A stretch of DNA of 64,000 bases from Algoriphagus locisalis (GTDB lineage: Bacteria; Bacteroidota; Bacteroidia; Cytophagales; Cyclobacteriaceae): positions 1-64,000 of the forward strand of contig NZ_FPBF01000006.1 of the NCBI RefSeq assembly GCF_900116615.1. The letters run 5' to 3'. Shown here in pieces: positions 25,202 through 33,294 of the stretch (the first letter of the stretch is position 1; each line of letters opens with the position of its first letter). The translations under genes were made by a program, and so were the position numbers. The notes under the pieces were generated by a model. It was not told where the DNA came from. It saw nothing but the letters and a program-made list of their open reading frames with translations, and ran no database searches.

Positions 25202-25769
25202 TTGTTGTTATGCCTTCTGGAACTTCCAGCATGGTTGCGTAAGTAATAGGCAAAATCAATTCTCCATTTTCATTTTGAACCTGCACCGGTATGCCTTCCT
25301 TACCATGAATATGGATGCTACTTTCTGCAAACCACTTTTTGAATTCACCTGATTTGACAGGATAATATTTCCACTCTCCATCCAAAATGGTGAGATTTAA
25401 AAGTTCAAGTTTTTCCTGTAGCTCAAGTGCTTTCAGATGCGAAATACCTACCAAATGAACTGCTTTGTGTTGGGTAGAAACCAGATAATCCAACCCAGCT
25501 TGTAAATAATTTTCATCTATTGAAGTGATGAATTTCACTGGAAATTGCTCTTCCAGCAAGTTTTGATTTGCTGCTTGAAATGCTTCTGAAGCTAAAATCA
25601 CATCAATTTTAATTCCCCAGCTTAACACTTGATCCAGTACATTTTCACTCACAAGTACCGTTGGGACCCATTCCAGCAAAGGGGAAACCTGATCAAATCT
25701 AATCTGATCCACTTCCAAAATTAGCACTGCAGGCTCCTGTTTATCTTTGACGAAATGATGTGAGGACAT
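25155..25769 (-). CDS. Thiamine pyrophosphokinase-like protein, probably degenerate
   Basis: 204 residues. The order of a Rossmann-like N-terminal half (VLVSENVLDQVLSWGIKIDVILASE) and a beta-rich C-terminal half (SIHIHGKEGIPVQV, TIKAPGIFWIGEQ) resembles thiamine pyrophosphokinase. The usual GDxDS nucleotide-binding motif is absent, so kinase activity is doubtful. Its start overlaps the dipeptidase stop by one base (TAATG), indicating a coupled pair. Its 3' end overlaps the convergent membrane-protein gene by 47 bases. Confidence 0.6.
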   Translation of the reverse strand: MSSHHFVKDKQEPAVLILEVDQIRFDQVSPLLEWVPTVLVSENVLDQVLSWGIKIDVILASEAFQAANQNLLEEQFPVKFITSIDENYLQAGLDYLVSTQHKAVHLVGISHLKALELQEKLELLNLTILDGEWKYYPVKSGEFKKWFAESSIHIHGKEGIPVQVQNENGELILPITYATMLEVPEGITTIKAPGIFWIGEQVYS

Positions 25770-26761
25770 TATAACTTCATTTTTCTATAGAATTCTAGCG
25801 CATTTCTATAGGCCAAGCCCTCCAGATCTTCCGGGCTCAATTTATCTTCCAGGCTTTTGAGAAGAGATGGGTATTTGCCGGCGTTCTCCACCAATGGAAA
25901 ATAAAATGGAAATCGATCCGGATCATTAAAATCCTTGGTATAAAAATAATCTGCTCCGAAGCAGATAGATTTTTCACCACCGATCTGAAAACCATGGAAA
26001 AGATGATCAAATAAGCGCTCCGGCACTTCTGGATCCAGAAAAGCTCTAAGGAAATTCACTCCTATAATGCCTCCACGATGTATGATTTCTTTGGCAAATT
26101 CATCGGTAATATTCCTTGGATGATTCCAGATTTCCCGGAAGTTTGAGTGACTGGCAATTACTGGAATACCCAGTCGGTTTGTATCAATATGATTTAAAAT
26201 CCCTTCTGCAAGCAAATCTGAGGTGTGCGAAAGATCAATTGGAATGCTTTTGCCCGCCATGTAATCCAACAGCTTTTTCCCGTCATCTTTCAGCCCTATT
26301 CCTTCAGTGTAATTTCCGCCTCCAAAGCGATTTTCTGTATGATGTGTGAGACTGATATAAGCAAGGGATTTCACCTTTTCCAGAATAAAATCAAACTGGC
26401 TGTATATCTCATCCCAACTCGCATCTTCATTACCAAAACCTGCTGCATTTTCGACTGAAGCTTTTATCCCAACACAGTTTTGCTTGTCCCAGTTTTGAAG
26501 AAAACCTGCGTCTGCATATGTTAAATCACTGTCGTACTTCTCCAACAATTCGGAGAAAATCAGCGCTTGGCGCTTGGCTAAATTCATGCTTTCTGGCTTT
26601 ACATCAGTGTAAATAGCCAAAATCTGCATCCGCACATTTCCATCCTGCAACCAAGGAACAGCGCAAGCAATTTGATCTTTTGCGTATGGGTTCGCTCCTG
26701 GAATTCTTGCCAAATAAGACAACAAATCACAGTGTGTATCGATTATAGGGAAGCTCATCAT
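25769..26761 (-). CDS. Membrane dipeptidase family (M19) peptidase
   Basis: 330 residues. Metal ligands are visible in IDTHCDLL (HxD, about residues 9-11), in SLTHHTENRFGGG and in IDLSHTSDL and VIASHSNFREI. M19 enzymes hydrolyse dipeptides, including those with a C-terminal D-residue. No signal peptide or anchor is present, so it is probably cytoplasmic. It shares a transcript with the thiamine-pyrophosphokinase-like gene downstream and diverges from the 3-hydroxyanthranilate dioxygenase gene with about 115 bases between. Confidence 0.92.
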   Translation of the reverse strand: MMSFPIIDTHCDLLSYLARIPGANPYAKDQIACAVPWLQDGNVRMQILAIYTDVKPESMNLAKRQALIFSELLEKYDSDLTYADAGFLQNWDKQNCVGIKASVENAAGFGNEDASWDEIYSQFDFILEKVKSLAYISLTHHTENRFGGGNYTEGIGLKDDGKKLLDYMAGKSIPIDLSHTSDLLAEGILNHIDTNRLGIPVIASHSNFREIWNHPRNITDEFAKEIIHRGGIIGVNFLRAFLDPEVPERLFDHLFHGFQIGGEKSICFGADYFYTKDFNDPDRFPFYFPLVENAGKYPSLLKSLEDKLSPEDLEGLAYRNALEFYRKMKL

Positions 26762-26878
26762 TTTTTGGGGTTAGGGCAAAGTAAACCAAAAAAGCGTATG
26801 TTTTTTAATACTTTTAGGGAGGATTACAGAAGAAGTGATCCTGGAACGGATTTCAATTTTATCAGAAAAATAAGCGAT

Positions 26879-27391
26879 ATGGCCTTAGCTCAACCTTTCA
26901 ACTTCAAAAAATGGATAGACGACAACAGACACCTACTTAAGCCGCCTATTGGTAATCAGCAAGTTTACAAAGGCAATGATGATTTCATCGTGATGGTAGT
27001 TGGCGGGCCAAATTCCCGGAAAGACTATCACTCCAATGAAGGCGAGGAGTTTTTCTATCAGATGGAAGGCGATATAGTTTTAAAGGTCATTGAAGACGGA
27101 AAGCCAAAAGATATTCATATCCGTGAAGGGGAAATATTCCTGCTTCCAGCAAAAGTGCCACATTCTCCCCGTCGCCCTGCCAATACTGTTGGTTTGGTGA
27201 TCGAGCGATATAGAAGAGCTGGAGAGGTAGATGGATTTATCTGGCATTGTGAAAATTGTGGAGAAAAGCTTTACGAGGAGTTTTTCGAAGTAACCGACAT
27301 TGTCAGCCAGCTGCCTCCGGTGCAGGATAGATTCTGGGGCAATCTTGAGAATCACACCTGCAAAAATTGTGGAACAGTGATGGAGAAATGA
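26879..27391 (+). CDS. 3-hydroxyanthranilate 3,4-dioxygenase
   Basis: 170 residues from the ATG giving MALAQPF; an open frame extends upstream into the divergent promoter region and is rejected. Cupin enzyme that opens the ring of 3-hydroxyanthranilate to the precursor of quinolinate. Iron ligands sit in HSNEGEEFFYQMEGD and in KVPHSPRRP. The C-terminal rubredoxin-like metal site (CENCGE, CKNCGT) is intact, as in bacterial members. It stands upstream of kynU and kmo, separated from kynU by 429 bases of repeats. Confidence 0.95.
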   Translation: MALAQPFNFKKWIDDNRHLLKPPIGNQQVYKGNDDFIVMVVGGPNSRKDYHSNEGEEFFYQMEGDIVLKVIEDGKPKDIHIREGEIFLLPAKVPHSPRRPANTVGLVIERYRRAGEVDGFIWHCENCGEKLYEEFFEVTDIVSQLPPVQDRFWGNLENHTCKNCGTVMEK

Positions 27392-27460
27392 AAAAATGAC
27401 CGATGTTGGATGACCGATGCTGCGTAATGGATGCTTTTGTCTTTAAAGTGTAGACAATGA
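27392..27460. repeat. Partial copy of the GACCGATG-type long repeat
   Basis: Contains ATGACCGATG twice and ATGGATGCTTTTGTCTTTA, which also occurs in the copy at 61944-62104 (ATGCTTTTGTCTCTTTA). Non-coding, immediately after the dioxygenase gene. Confidence 0.5.
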
Positions 27461-27539
27461 GTCTTACTTAATAACTGAGATTATACGGTTTTCACCAGTT
27501 ATCAAATTCATCAGCATAATATTTGAATTTCACCATTTA

Positions 27540-27760
27540 AGCCACATATTATTCTACGACGAGCTCCGAAGGAGCAAAACTATTCATAACCCTGTACGAA
27601 GTGCAGGGTCATAGAATCGATCTCATTCCGAGCCCTGAAAGGGCGAAACTAAAAAGTAGCACCCCTACGGGGCTTCTTAACCAAGTTTTTCCTTTTCCCC
27701 CGGCTATGCCGAGTGTCATGAATCGTATCAATCCTTCGGATCTTAATCGCCATATCCTAT
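27540..27760. repeat. Cassette of six short hairpins between kynurenine-pathway genes
   Basis: Within about 200 bases stand GCTCCGAAGGAGC (27563-27575), CCCTGTACGAAGTGCAGGG (27590-27608), GCCCTGAAAGGGC (27632-27644), CCCCTACGGGG (27662-27672), CGGCTATGCCG (27701-27711) and ATCCTTCGGAT (27731-27741). Each has a 4-8 bp stem and a 3-base loop. The short open frame here has no coding character. The array resembles non-mobile palindromic intergenic elements of Bacteroidota. It fills most of the 429-base gap between the dioxygenase and kynU. Confidence 0.75.
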
Positions 27761-27820
27761 TTGATTACTTTCATGGTTTCGCGAACGTATAAAGAATTTA
27801 TATACCCAAATATTTCAAAA

Positions 27821-29098
27821 ATGAACTACCAATATTCAGCCGAATTTGCTCGGGAGATGGACGAGAAGGATGCTCTTTCACACTTTCGGGATCGCTTTCT
27901 TTTCCCGAAAGTAAATGGAAAAGATGCAATATATCTCTGTGGAAATTCGCTGGGTTTACAGCCCAAATCAGCCAAAGATTACATCGCAAAGGAATTGACT
28001 AATTGGGCGGAAATGGGCGTGGATGGGCATTTTCATGGAGAAGATGCCTGGTTTTTTGCAAAGCAAAAATCAAAGCCTGCCCTAGCAGAAATAGTCGGAG
28101 CTCATGAACATGAAGTGGTGGCGATGAATAATCTCTCCGTGAATCTTCATCTCCTGATGGTGTCATTTTATCAGCCGACTAAGGAGCGATATAAAATCAT
28201 TGTTGAAGCGGGTGCATTTCCCTCAGACCAATACATGCTGGAGACTCAGGTGAAGTTTCATGGACTGGACCCTGAAGAAGCGATCATCGAACTAAAGCCC
28301 AGAGATGGTGAGCACACACTTCGCACAGAAGATATTTTAGCAGAAATAAGAAAGCAGGGCGATTCGCTGGCGATGGTGAATATGGCAGGATTGCAATATT
28401 ATACCGGGCAGGTTTTTGACATGAAAGCCATCACGACTGTAGCCCATGAAGTTGGGGCTTATGCCGGATTTGACTTAGCACATGCTGCTGGAAATGCTCC
28501 TCTCAGTCTTCATGATTGGGATGTGGATTTTGCGACTTGGTGCAGCTATAAATACCTGAATTCTGGCCCAGGGAATGTGTCTGGGGTATTCATCCATGAG
28601 CGATTTGCAGAGCGACCTGACCTGAACAGATTTGCTGGCTGGTGGGGACATGATCAGGATCTGCGTTTTAAGATGGAGAAGGGTTTTATCCCTATGCATG
28701 GCGCAGATGGCTGGCAGCTTTCCAATTCGGATATTATTGGTTTAGCCGTTCATCAGGCATCACTGGATATTTTTCAGGAAGCAGGATTTGCAAACTTGAG
28801 AAGAAAATCTGAACAGCTGACAGCATATTTAACCTATTTAATCGAAGAAATCAGCGGAAATTCAGGGGTTTTGGAAATTATTACTCCTAAAAATCCTGCG
28901 GAAAGAGGCTGTCAGTTATCTTTGCTCATTCATCGCGGAGGCAAGGCTGTATTCGATGAATGGTATAAATACGGAGTAGTAGGCGACTGGCGAAACCCAA
29001 ATGTGATCCGTCTGGCACCTACACCGCTCTATAACAGCTTCCTAGACGTGTTCCGATTTGCACAGATTTTGGAACAATCTCTGAAGAAATTCGCTTAA
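27821..29098 (+). CDS. kynU: Kynureninase
   Basis: 425 residues from the ATG giving MNYQYS. PLP enzyme that cleaves kynurenine or 3-hydroxykynurenine to (3-hydroxy)anthranilate and alanine. The cofactor lysine lies in SYKYLNSGPGN, with GFDLAHAAGN holding the PLP-ring aspartate, and FAGWWGHD and ADGWQLSN as family motifs. Length is normal. kmo begins about 25 bases downstream, making a two-gene unit. Together with the dioxygenase it covers the middle of the tryptophan-to-quinolinate route. Confidence 0.97.
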   Translation: MNYQYSAEFAREMDEKDALSHFRDRFLFPKVNGKDAIYLCGNSLGLQPKSAKDYIAKELTNWAEMGVDGHFHGEDAWFFAKQKSKPALAEIVGAHEHEVVAMNNLSVNLHLLMVSFYQPTKERYKIIVEAGAFPSDQYMLETQVKFHGLDPEEAIIELKPRDGEHTLRTEDILAEIRKQGDSLAMVNMAGLQYYTGQVFDMKAITTVAHEVGAYAGFDLAHAAGNAPLSLHDWDVDFATWCSYKYLNSGPGNVSGVFIHERFAERPDLNRFAGWWGHDQDLRFKMEKGFIPMHGADGWQLSNSDIIGLAVHQASLDIFQEAGFANLRRKSEQLTAYLTYLIEEISGNSGVLEIITPKNPAERGCQLSLLIHRGGKAVFDEWYKYGVVGDWRNPNVIRLAPTPLYNSFLDVFRFAQILEQSLKKFA

Positions 29099-29123
29099 AG
29101 GAAGCGTGGATAAAATAATCCAA

Positions 29124-30476
29124 ATGGAAAAGAATCAAGTTACCGTGTTAGGAGCCGGATTAATCGGATCCCTTATGGCTATATACCTGAAGCGTCAGGG
29201 CTTAGAAGTAGAAGTGTTTGACAAAAGGCCTGACAAGCGCAAATCCACTTTCGAGGAAGGTAAGCGATCGATCAACATGGCACTGAGCCACCGCGGATGG
29301 AAGGCGCTTGAAGAAGTTGGGTTGAAAGATAAAGTGATGCCTTTGGCCATTCCTATGTATGGCCGCAAGGTTCACGATGAGCATGGCGGGACTACTTTTA
29401 TTTCCTACGGAAAAGAGAACCAAGCAATTTATTCCCTTTCTCGAGGAAAATTCAACCAGCTTTTGGTAGAAGAAGGTGAGAAGCTTGGGGCTAACTATAA
29501 CTTCGAGCACAAATGTCTGGAAGTAAATTTCAGTGAGCAGGAAATTACTTTTCAAACTCCATCCGGAGAGCAAAAGGTTAAGGCGCCTGTACTATTTGGA
29601 TCAGATGGAGCTTATTCTTCGCTAAGATTAGCAATGCAAAAGCAAATCCGCTTCAACTATAAACAGGAATATATCACTCACGAATACAAGGAATTAACCA
29701 TCCCGGCAACCGCTGATGGGGAATTTGCCATGGATCCAAATGCCTTGCATATCTGGCCAAGAGGCAAGTTTATGCTGATAGCCCTTCCAAATCCTGATAA
29801 GACATTTACCTGCACCTTGTTTTTGCCACACAGCGGATCAAAGGTTTGCTTTGACAAAATCAATGATGAGCATGATGTGGAGATCCTATTCTCCAATTAT
29901 TTTGACGATGCGTATCAGTTGATGCCAGATCTGATGACGGAGTACTTTGCAAACCCAACTTCGGCGCTGATCAATGTGGAATGCTTCCCATGGGTTCAAG
30001 GAACGAGTTTGCTGATGGGAGATGCCAGCCATGCCATGGTCCCGTTTTATGGTCAAGGGATGAATTGCGGCTTTGAAGATTGCTCCATTTTGAATGGTTT
30101 GATCGATAAGTACGGGACAAACTCTTGGGATTTGGTCTTCGAAAAATTCCAGAAAAAGCGCAAAGTAGATACGGATGCGATCTGCCAGTTGGCGATGGAG
30201 AATTTCGAGGAAATGAGAGATTCTGTTTCCGATCCGAAGTTTGTGCTCCGCAAGAAAATTGAAGCGAAGCTCTACGAATTGTATCCAAATGACTGGATAC
30301 CCTTGTATTCCATGGTGACTTTCTCAGATATGCGATATTCTGAGGCCTATGCTCAAGGAAAGCTGCAGGAATCAATAATGGATAAAGTCATGGCTGATCC
30401 GCTGATTACAGAAAACTGGAATAAACTCGACTACGAGGATATCATTTATAAAATGGAAACAGCTAAAGCGGTCTAA
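29124..30476 (+). CDS. kmo: Kynurenine 3-monooxygenase
   Basis: 450 residues from the ATG giving MEKNQ; a GTG at 29106 would add six residues. FAD-dependent hydroxylase producing 3-hydroxykynurenine. The FAD-binding GAGLIGS lies near the N-terminus, the second FAD motif is GDASHAMVPFYGQGMNCGFEDC, and the region INMALSHRGWKALE corresponds to the substrate-side Arg/Tyr segment. A hydrophobic C-terminal anchor as in eukaryotic enzymes is lacking. It follows kynU closely and ends before a strong terminator. Confidence 0.96.
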   Translation: MEKNQVTVLGAGLIGSLMAIYLKRQGLEVEVFDKRPDKRKSTFEEGKRSINMALSHRGWKALEEVGLKDKVMPLAIPMYGRKVHDEHGGTTFISYGKENQAIYSLSRGKFNQLLVEEGEKLGANYNFEHKCLEVNFSEQEITFQTPSGEQKVKAPVLFGSDGAYSSLRLAMQKQIRFNYKQEYITHEYKELTIPATADGEFAMDPNALHIWPRGKFMLIALPNPDKTFTCTLFLPHSGSKVCFDKINDEHDVEILFSNYFDDAYQLMPDLMTEYFANPTSALINVECFPWVQGTSLLMGDASHAMVPFYGQGMNCGFEDCSILNGLIDKYGTNSWDLVFEKFQKKRKVDTDAICQLAMENFEEMRDSVSDPKFVLRKKIEAKLYELYPNDWIPLYSMVTFSDMRYSEAYAQGKLQESIMDKVMADPLITENWNKLDYEDIIYKMETAKAV

Positions 30477-30503
30477 CTTTTTTTAACCGCGGACCCAGCT
30501 GAG

Positions 30504-30521
30504 TCCCGATAGCCATCGGGA
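30504..30521. repeat. Short palindrome TCCCGAT-AGCC-ATCGGGA
   Basis: A perfect 7-bp stem with a 4-base loop just after kmo. The word CCCGATAGCCATCGGG is a common small intergenic hairpin type in Bacteroidota. Confidence 0.5.
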
Positions 30522-30544
30522 TCGCAGAAAAGGCATAGAGAAAA

Positions 30545-30582
30545 AACAGGTTCAGGTCGGTAGATTTGGACCTGTTTTTTTG
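30545..30582 (+). terminator. Intrinsic terminator after kmo
   Basis: AACAGGTTC pairs with GGACCTGTT (one G-T pair) and is followed by TTTTTTT. It ends the kynU-kmo transcript. Confidence 0.8.
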
Positions 30583-30705
30583 AAACTACAATGAACAAAG
30601 TCCACGCAAATAAGCTGATAAATATAATGGAGGGGCAATAATCTAACTCATTTCAAATTGTACAGCTTCTGGAGAATTAGGACAACCAAAGCAAAAAATC
30701 TTTAC

Positions 30706-31032
30706 CTACTTGAGCTTTGTAATCAACTCACGCAACTCTTCCATTGAAATCGAACTTTTCTCAGATTTGGAATAAAGGGCTATTAAAAAACCCTCCTCGC
30801 GAATAATTTTCACCAATGAAATTACTCTCGCTCCCCCTGACTTTCCTTTTCCTGTAGAACCAATTGAAAGTCGGATTTTATATAGATTATTTCCAAGAGA
30901 AGTACCCTGAGTTGGATCTGTTTCAAGAGACTCTATCAGATGCTGCAGGTCGGATTTAATTGAAGGATATTTCTTAAAAAGTCGTTTTGTATCCTTTTGA
31001 AAAGTGTTAGTGACTAATACTTTATAGCTCAT
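30706..31032 (-). CDS. RelE/ParE family toxin
   Basis: 108 residues. The RelE-fold pattern is clear: helix KDTKRLFKKYPSIKSDLQHLIESL, then NLYKIRLSIGSTGKGKSGGARVISLV, and a final FLIALYSKSEKSSISMEEL. The KGKSGGARV segment marks the RelE-type subgroup of mRNA interferases. Whether it cleaves ribosome-bound mRNA is inferred from the family. It overlaps the upstream antitoxin by 11 bases and is transcribed after it. Confidence 0.88.
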   Translation of the reverse strand: MSYKVLVTNTFQKDTKRLFKKYPSIKSDLQHLIESLETDPTQGTSLGNNLYKIRLSIGSTGKGKSGGARVISLVKIIREEGFLIALYSKSEKSSISMEELRELITKLK

Positions 31033-31240
31033 CTAAAAACGCTTTAGCATTTTTAAGGGTTGAGGTACCTGCTTCGTAATCCTTCACTTCTTGTAAACCT
31101 GATGCTATGTTTTTAAGGATCTCTTCTTTATCTGGTTCGTCCATATTTTCCTCAGACTTGATTTGAATAAAATCCAGACTTTTGATAAAGTTCAAAAAAG
31201 CAGAAGCCTTATTATCTTTTATTTCTAATGTGATTTTCAT
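31022..31240 (-). CDS. Cognate antitoxin of the RelE/ParE-type toxin
   Basis: 72 residues. It starts with a short strand (MKITLEIKDNKASAFLNFIKSL) and continues with an acidic helical stretch (EENMDEPDKEEILKNIASGLQEVKDYEAG) ending in KAFLDEL, the usual toxin-wrapping form. No strong DNA-binding motif is visible. Overlap with the toxin gene (11 bases) and gene order support the role; family membership is by context. Confidence 0.8.
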   Translation of the reverse strand: MKITLEIKDNKASAFLNFIKSLDFIQIKSEENMDEPDKEEILKNIASGLQEVKDYEAGTSTLKNAKAFLDEL

Positions 31241-31361
31241 AGTTACAAATTGATTTTCAGCTGCACATCTGCTTCAAGAGCTATGGTACGTAAAGGCTTA
31301 CCAAGTTAAGTTAGAATAATTTCTACTACGAAAATACTCCAGATAAGGGTTCAACTACAGT

Positions 31362-32393
31362 TCACTGCACCAAAGTCCTAAACTGCCTCAGGAATCGCAC
31401 ATCATTCTCAGTGAATAATCTTAAATCCTTGATCTGATATTTCAGCATGGCTATTCGCTCTATGCCCATACCGAAGGCAAAGCCAGTATATTTTTTAGAA
31501 TCAATACCACAGTTTTCCAAGACATTAGGATCTACCATTCCGGATCCTCCGATCTCCACCCAGCCACTGCCTTTGCAGACATTACAGCCTTTACCTCCAC
31601 AGATCAGACAGGTGATGTCGATCTCTGCACTTGGCTCAGTAAATGGGAAATAAGATGGTCTGAACCGGACCTTGGTTTCTTTACCAAACATCTCTTTGGC
31701 GAAGTGATATAAGGTATTTTTCAGATCAGCGAAGCCAACATTCTCATCCACATACAATCCTTCCACTTGATGGAAAATACAGTGTGCACGGGCTGAAATG
31801 GCTTCATTTCTATAAACTCTTCCTGGAGAAAGCGTACGAATCGGTGGTTTCTGATTTTCCATCACACGCACCTGCACTGATGAAGTGTGCGTTCTCAGTG
31901 CGATATCAGGATTTTTCTCGATAAAGAAAGTGTCCTGCATCTCACGGGCTGGGTGATTTTCAGGGAAATTCAAGGCAGTGAAATTATGCCAATCATCTTC
32001 AATCTCCGGACCTTCGGAAAGGTTGAAACCAATGCGCTCGAAAATATCAATGATACGCTGCCGGGTAGCAGTCAGAGGGTGAATTCCTCCCAGACTTTGA
32101 TTGGAAGGAGGTAAAGTCAAATCGATATCAGCTGATTTTGACTTCTTATTCGCTTGATTGACTTTTTCAATCAACTCTTGGAATTTCTCCTCAGCAAGTT
32201 GCTTCACACCATTGACCAACTGACCGTAAGCCTTTTTCTCCTCATTTGGGATTTTTGCCATATCAGCAAAAAGTGCTCCTACCACAGATTTTTTGGAGAT
32301 ATACTTCATTCTGTAGGATTCCAGCTCTTCTGGATTGTTTGCGTCAGCGGCTGAAATAGCAGCTTTGATTGATTCGATTTTCTCCTGATACAT
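31362..32393 (-). CDS. pheS: Phenylalanine-tRNA ligase alpha subunit
   Basis: 343 residues. Class II synthetase catalytic subunit. An N-terminal coiled coil (1-85) is followed by motif 1/2 regions (HPAREMQDTFFIE, RTHTSSVQVRVM, GRVYRNEAISARAHCIFHQVEGLYVD) and motif 3 (GFAFGMGIERIAMLKY). A CxxCxGxGCxxCxGSG-type zinc-like cluster (ICGGKGCNVCKGSG) lies at about 268-281. pheT is not in the window, so the two subunits are unlinked. A TAGCTTTG -7 element lies 23 bases upstream. Confidence 0.97.
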   Translation of the reverse strand: MYQEKIESIKAAISAADANNPEELESYRMKYISKKSVVGALFADMAKIPNEEKKAYGQLVNGVKQLAEEKFQELIEKVNQANKKSKSADIDLTLPPSNQSLGGIHPLTATRQRIIDIFERIGFNLSEGPEIEDDWHNFTALNFPENHPAREMQDTFFIEKNPDIALRTHTSSVQVRVMENQKPPIRTLSPGRVYRNEAISARAHCIFHQVEGLYVDENVGFADLKNTLYHFAKEMFGKETKVRFRPSYFPFTEPSAEIDITCLICGGKGCNVCKGSGWVEIGGSGMVDPNVLENCGIDSKKYTGFAFGMGIERIAMLKYQIKDLRLFTENDVRFLRQFRTLVQ

Positions 32394-32415
32394 TGGACTC
32401 TATTTATTCGAGGAA

Positions 32416-32423
32416 CAAAGCTA
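32416..32423 (-). promoter_or_regulatory. -7 promoter element TAGCTTTG of pheS
   Basis: Perfect TAnnTTTG on the minus strand, 22 bases before the pheS start codon. No good -33 match is seen. Confidence 0.5.
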
Positions 32424-32671
32424 CCATTTTTGGGGTCTTTTGGAAAGTTTGTAGAGTGACTTTAGGTTTTGAAAAGCTAGAAGAACAGAAAATAGAGTTA
32501 TATCTATTGATCAAAGGGACTGAAGTTAAATGAACGGATGAGGTTCTCATGATCTCGTAAATCAAATAACGTAACTCGTAAATTTTTTAAATTATGTAAA
32601 TCCAGAGACTGATGATCTCCCGTATCTCCTCCCAAATAAGAAACCAAAAAAATCATCAAACTAACAAGATC

Positions 32672-33238
32672 ATGAAAATTCAAAATTTCTTCAAAATGGC
32701 TTTTGCAGCCTTTATTTTTCTTTCTGCAAACCTAGCTTTTGCACAAATGGAAAAAACAAAAATGGTGGGTGGAGCAGAAATGTATCCTTCTAAAAATATC
32801 GTGGAAAACGCAGTGAATTCCAACGACCACACCACGTTGGTAGCAGCAGTAAAAGCAGCCGGTTTGGTAGAGACTCTTCAGGGAGCTGGACCATTCACCG
32901 TATTTGCACCTGATAATATGGCTTTCGAAAAACTACCTAAAGGAACGGTAGAGACACTTTTGAAGCCAGAAAACAAAGGGCAATTGCAAGCGGTTCTTAC
33001 TTACCACGTAGTAGCGGGTAAAATGGGATCCAAAGAAATCGCTGCTGCGATCAAAAAAGGAGATGGTAAAGCTGTACTCACTACCGTTCAAGGCGGAAAA
33101 CTGACTGCTTGGATGAAAGGTAAAGACCTATATATCACTGACGAAAACGGCGGTGAATCAAAAGTGACTATTGCAGATGTATGGCAATCCAATGGGGTGA
33201 TCCATTCTGTAGATACAGTGGTTCTTCCTAAGATGTAA
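32672..33238 (+). CDS. Secreted fasciclin-domain protein
   Basis: 188 residues from the ATG giving MKIQNFF; the frame extends 60 bases upstream but the signal peptide (KMAFAAFIFLSANLAFAQ) fixes this start. A single FAS1 domain covers about 48-187 with the two hallmark blocks GPFTVFAPDNMAFEKLP and YHVVAGKM, and ends NGVIHSVDTVVLP. FAS1 proteins act in adhesion or surface binding. The window shows no partner; a strong terminator follows immediately. Confidence 0.93.
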   Translation: MKIQNFFKMAFAAFIFLSANLAFAQMEKTKMVGGAEMYPSKNIVENAVNSNDHTTLVAAVKAAGLVETLQGAGPFTVFAPDNMAFEKLPKGTVETLLKPENKGQLQAVLTYHVVAGKMGSKEIAAAIKKGDGKAVLTTVQGGKLTAWMKGKDLYITDENGGESKVTIADVWQSNGVIHSVDTVVLPKM

Positions 33239-33261
33239 TTGTTGCTTGTTACCCAATTGCT

Positions 33262-33293
33262 AAGCCGGCTCGTGATAGAGTCGGCTTTTTTTG
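33262..33293 (+). terminator. Intrinsic terminator after the fasciclin gene
   Basis: AGCCGGCTC pairs with GAGTCGGCT (one G-T pair) around a 6-base loop, followed by TTTTTTTG. It stands between the convergent fasciclin and propeller genes. Confidence 0.85.
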
Positions 33294-33294
33294 T

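Noticed and set aside
26672..26878. N-terminal extension of 3-hydroxyanthranilate dioxygenase
   Set aside because: The extension overlaps the dipeptidase gene on the other strand, and the family begins at the MALAQPF region.
27540..27760. CRISPR array
   Set aside because: The hairpins differ in sequence and spacing; there is no repeated unit with unique spacers and no cas genes.
27601..27792. Open frame of 63 codons on the plus strand
   Set aside because: It runs through the hairpin cassette, and its codons are explained by the palindromes.
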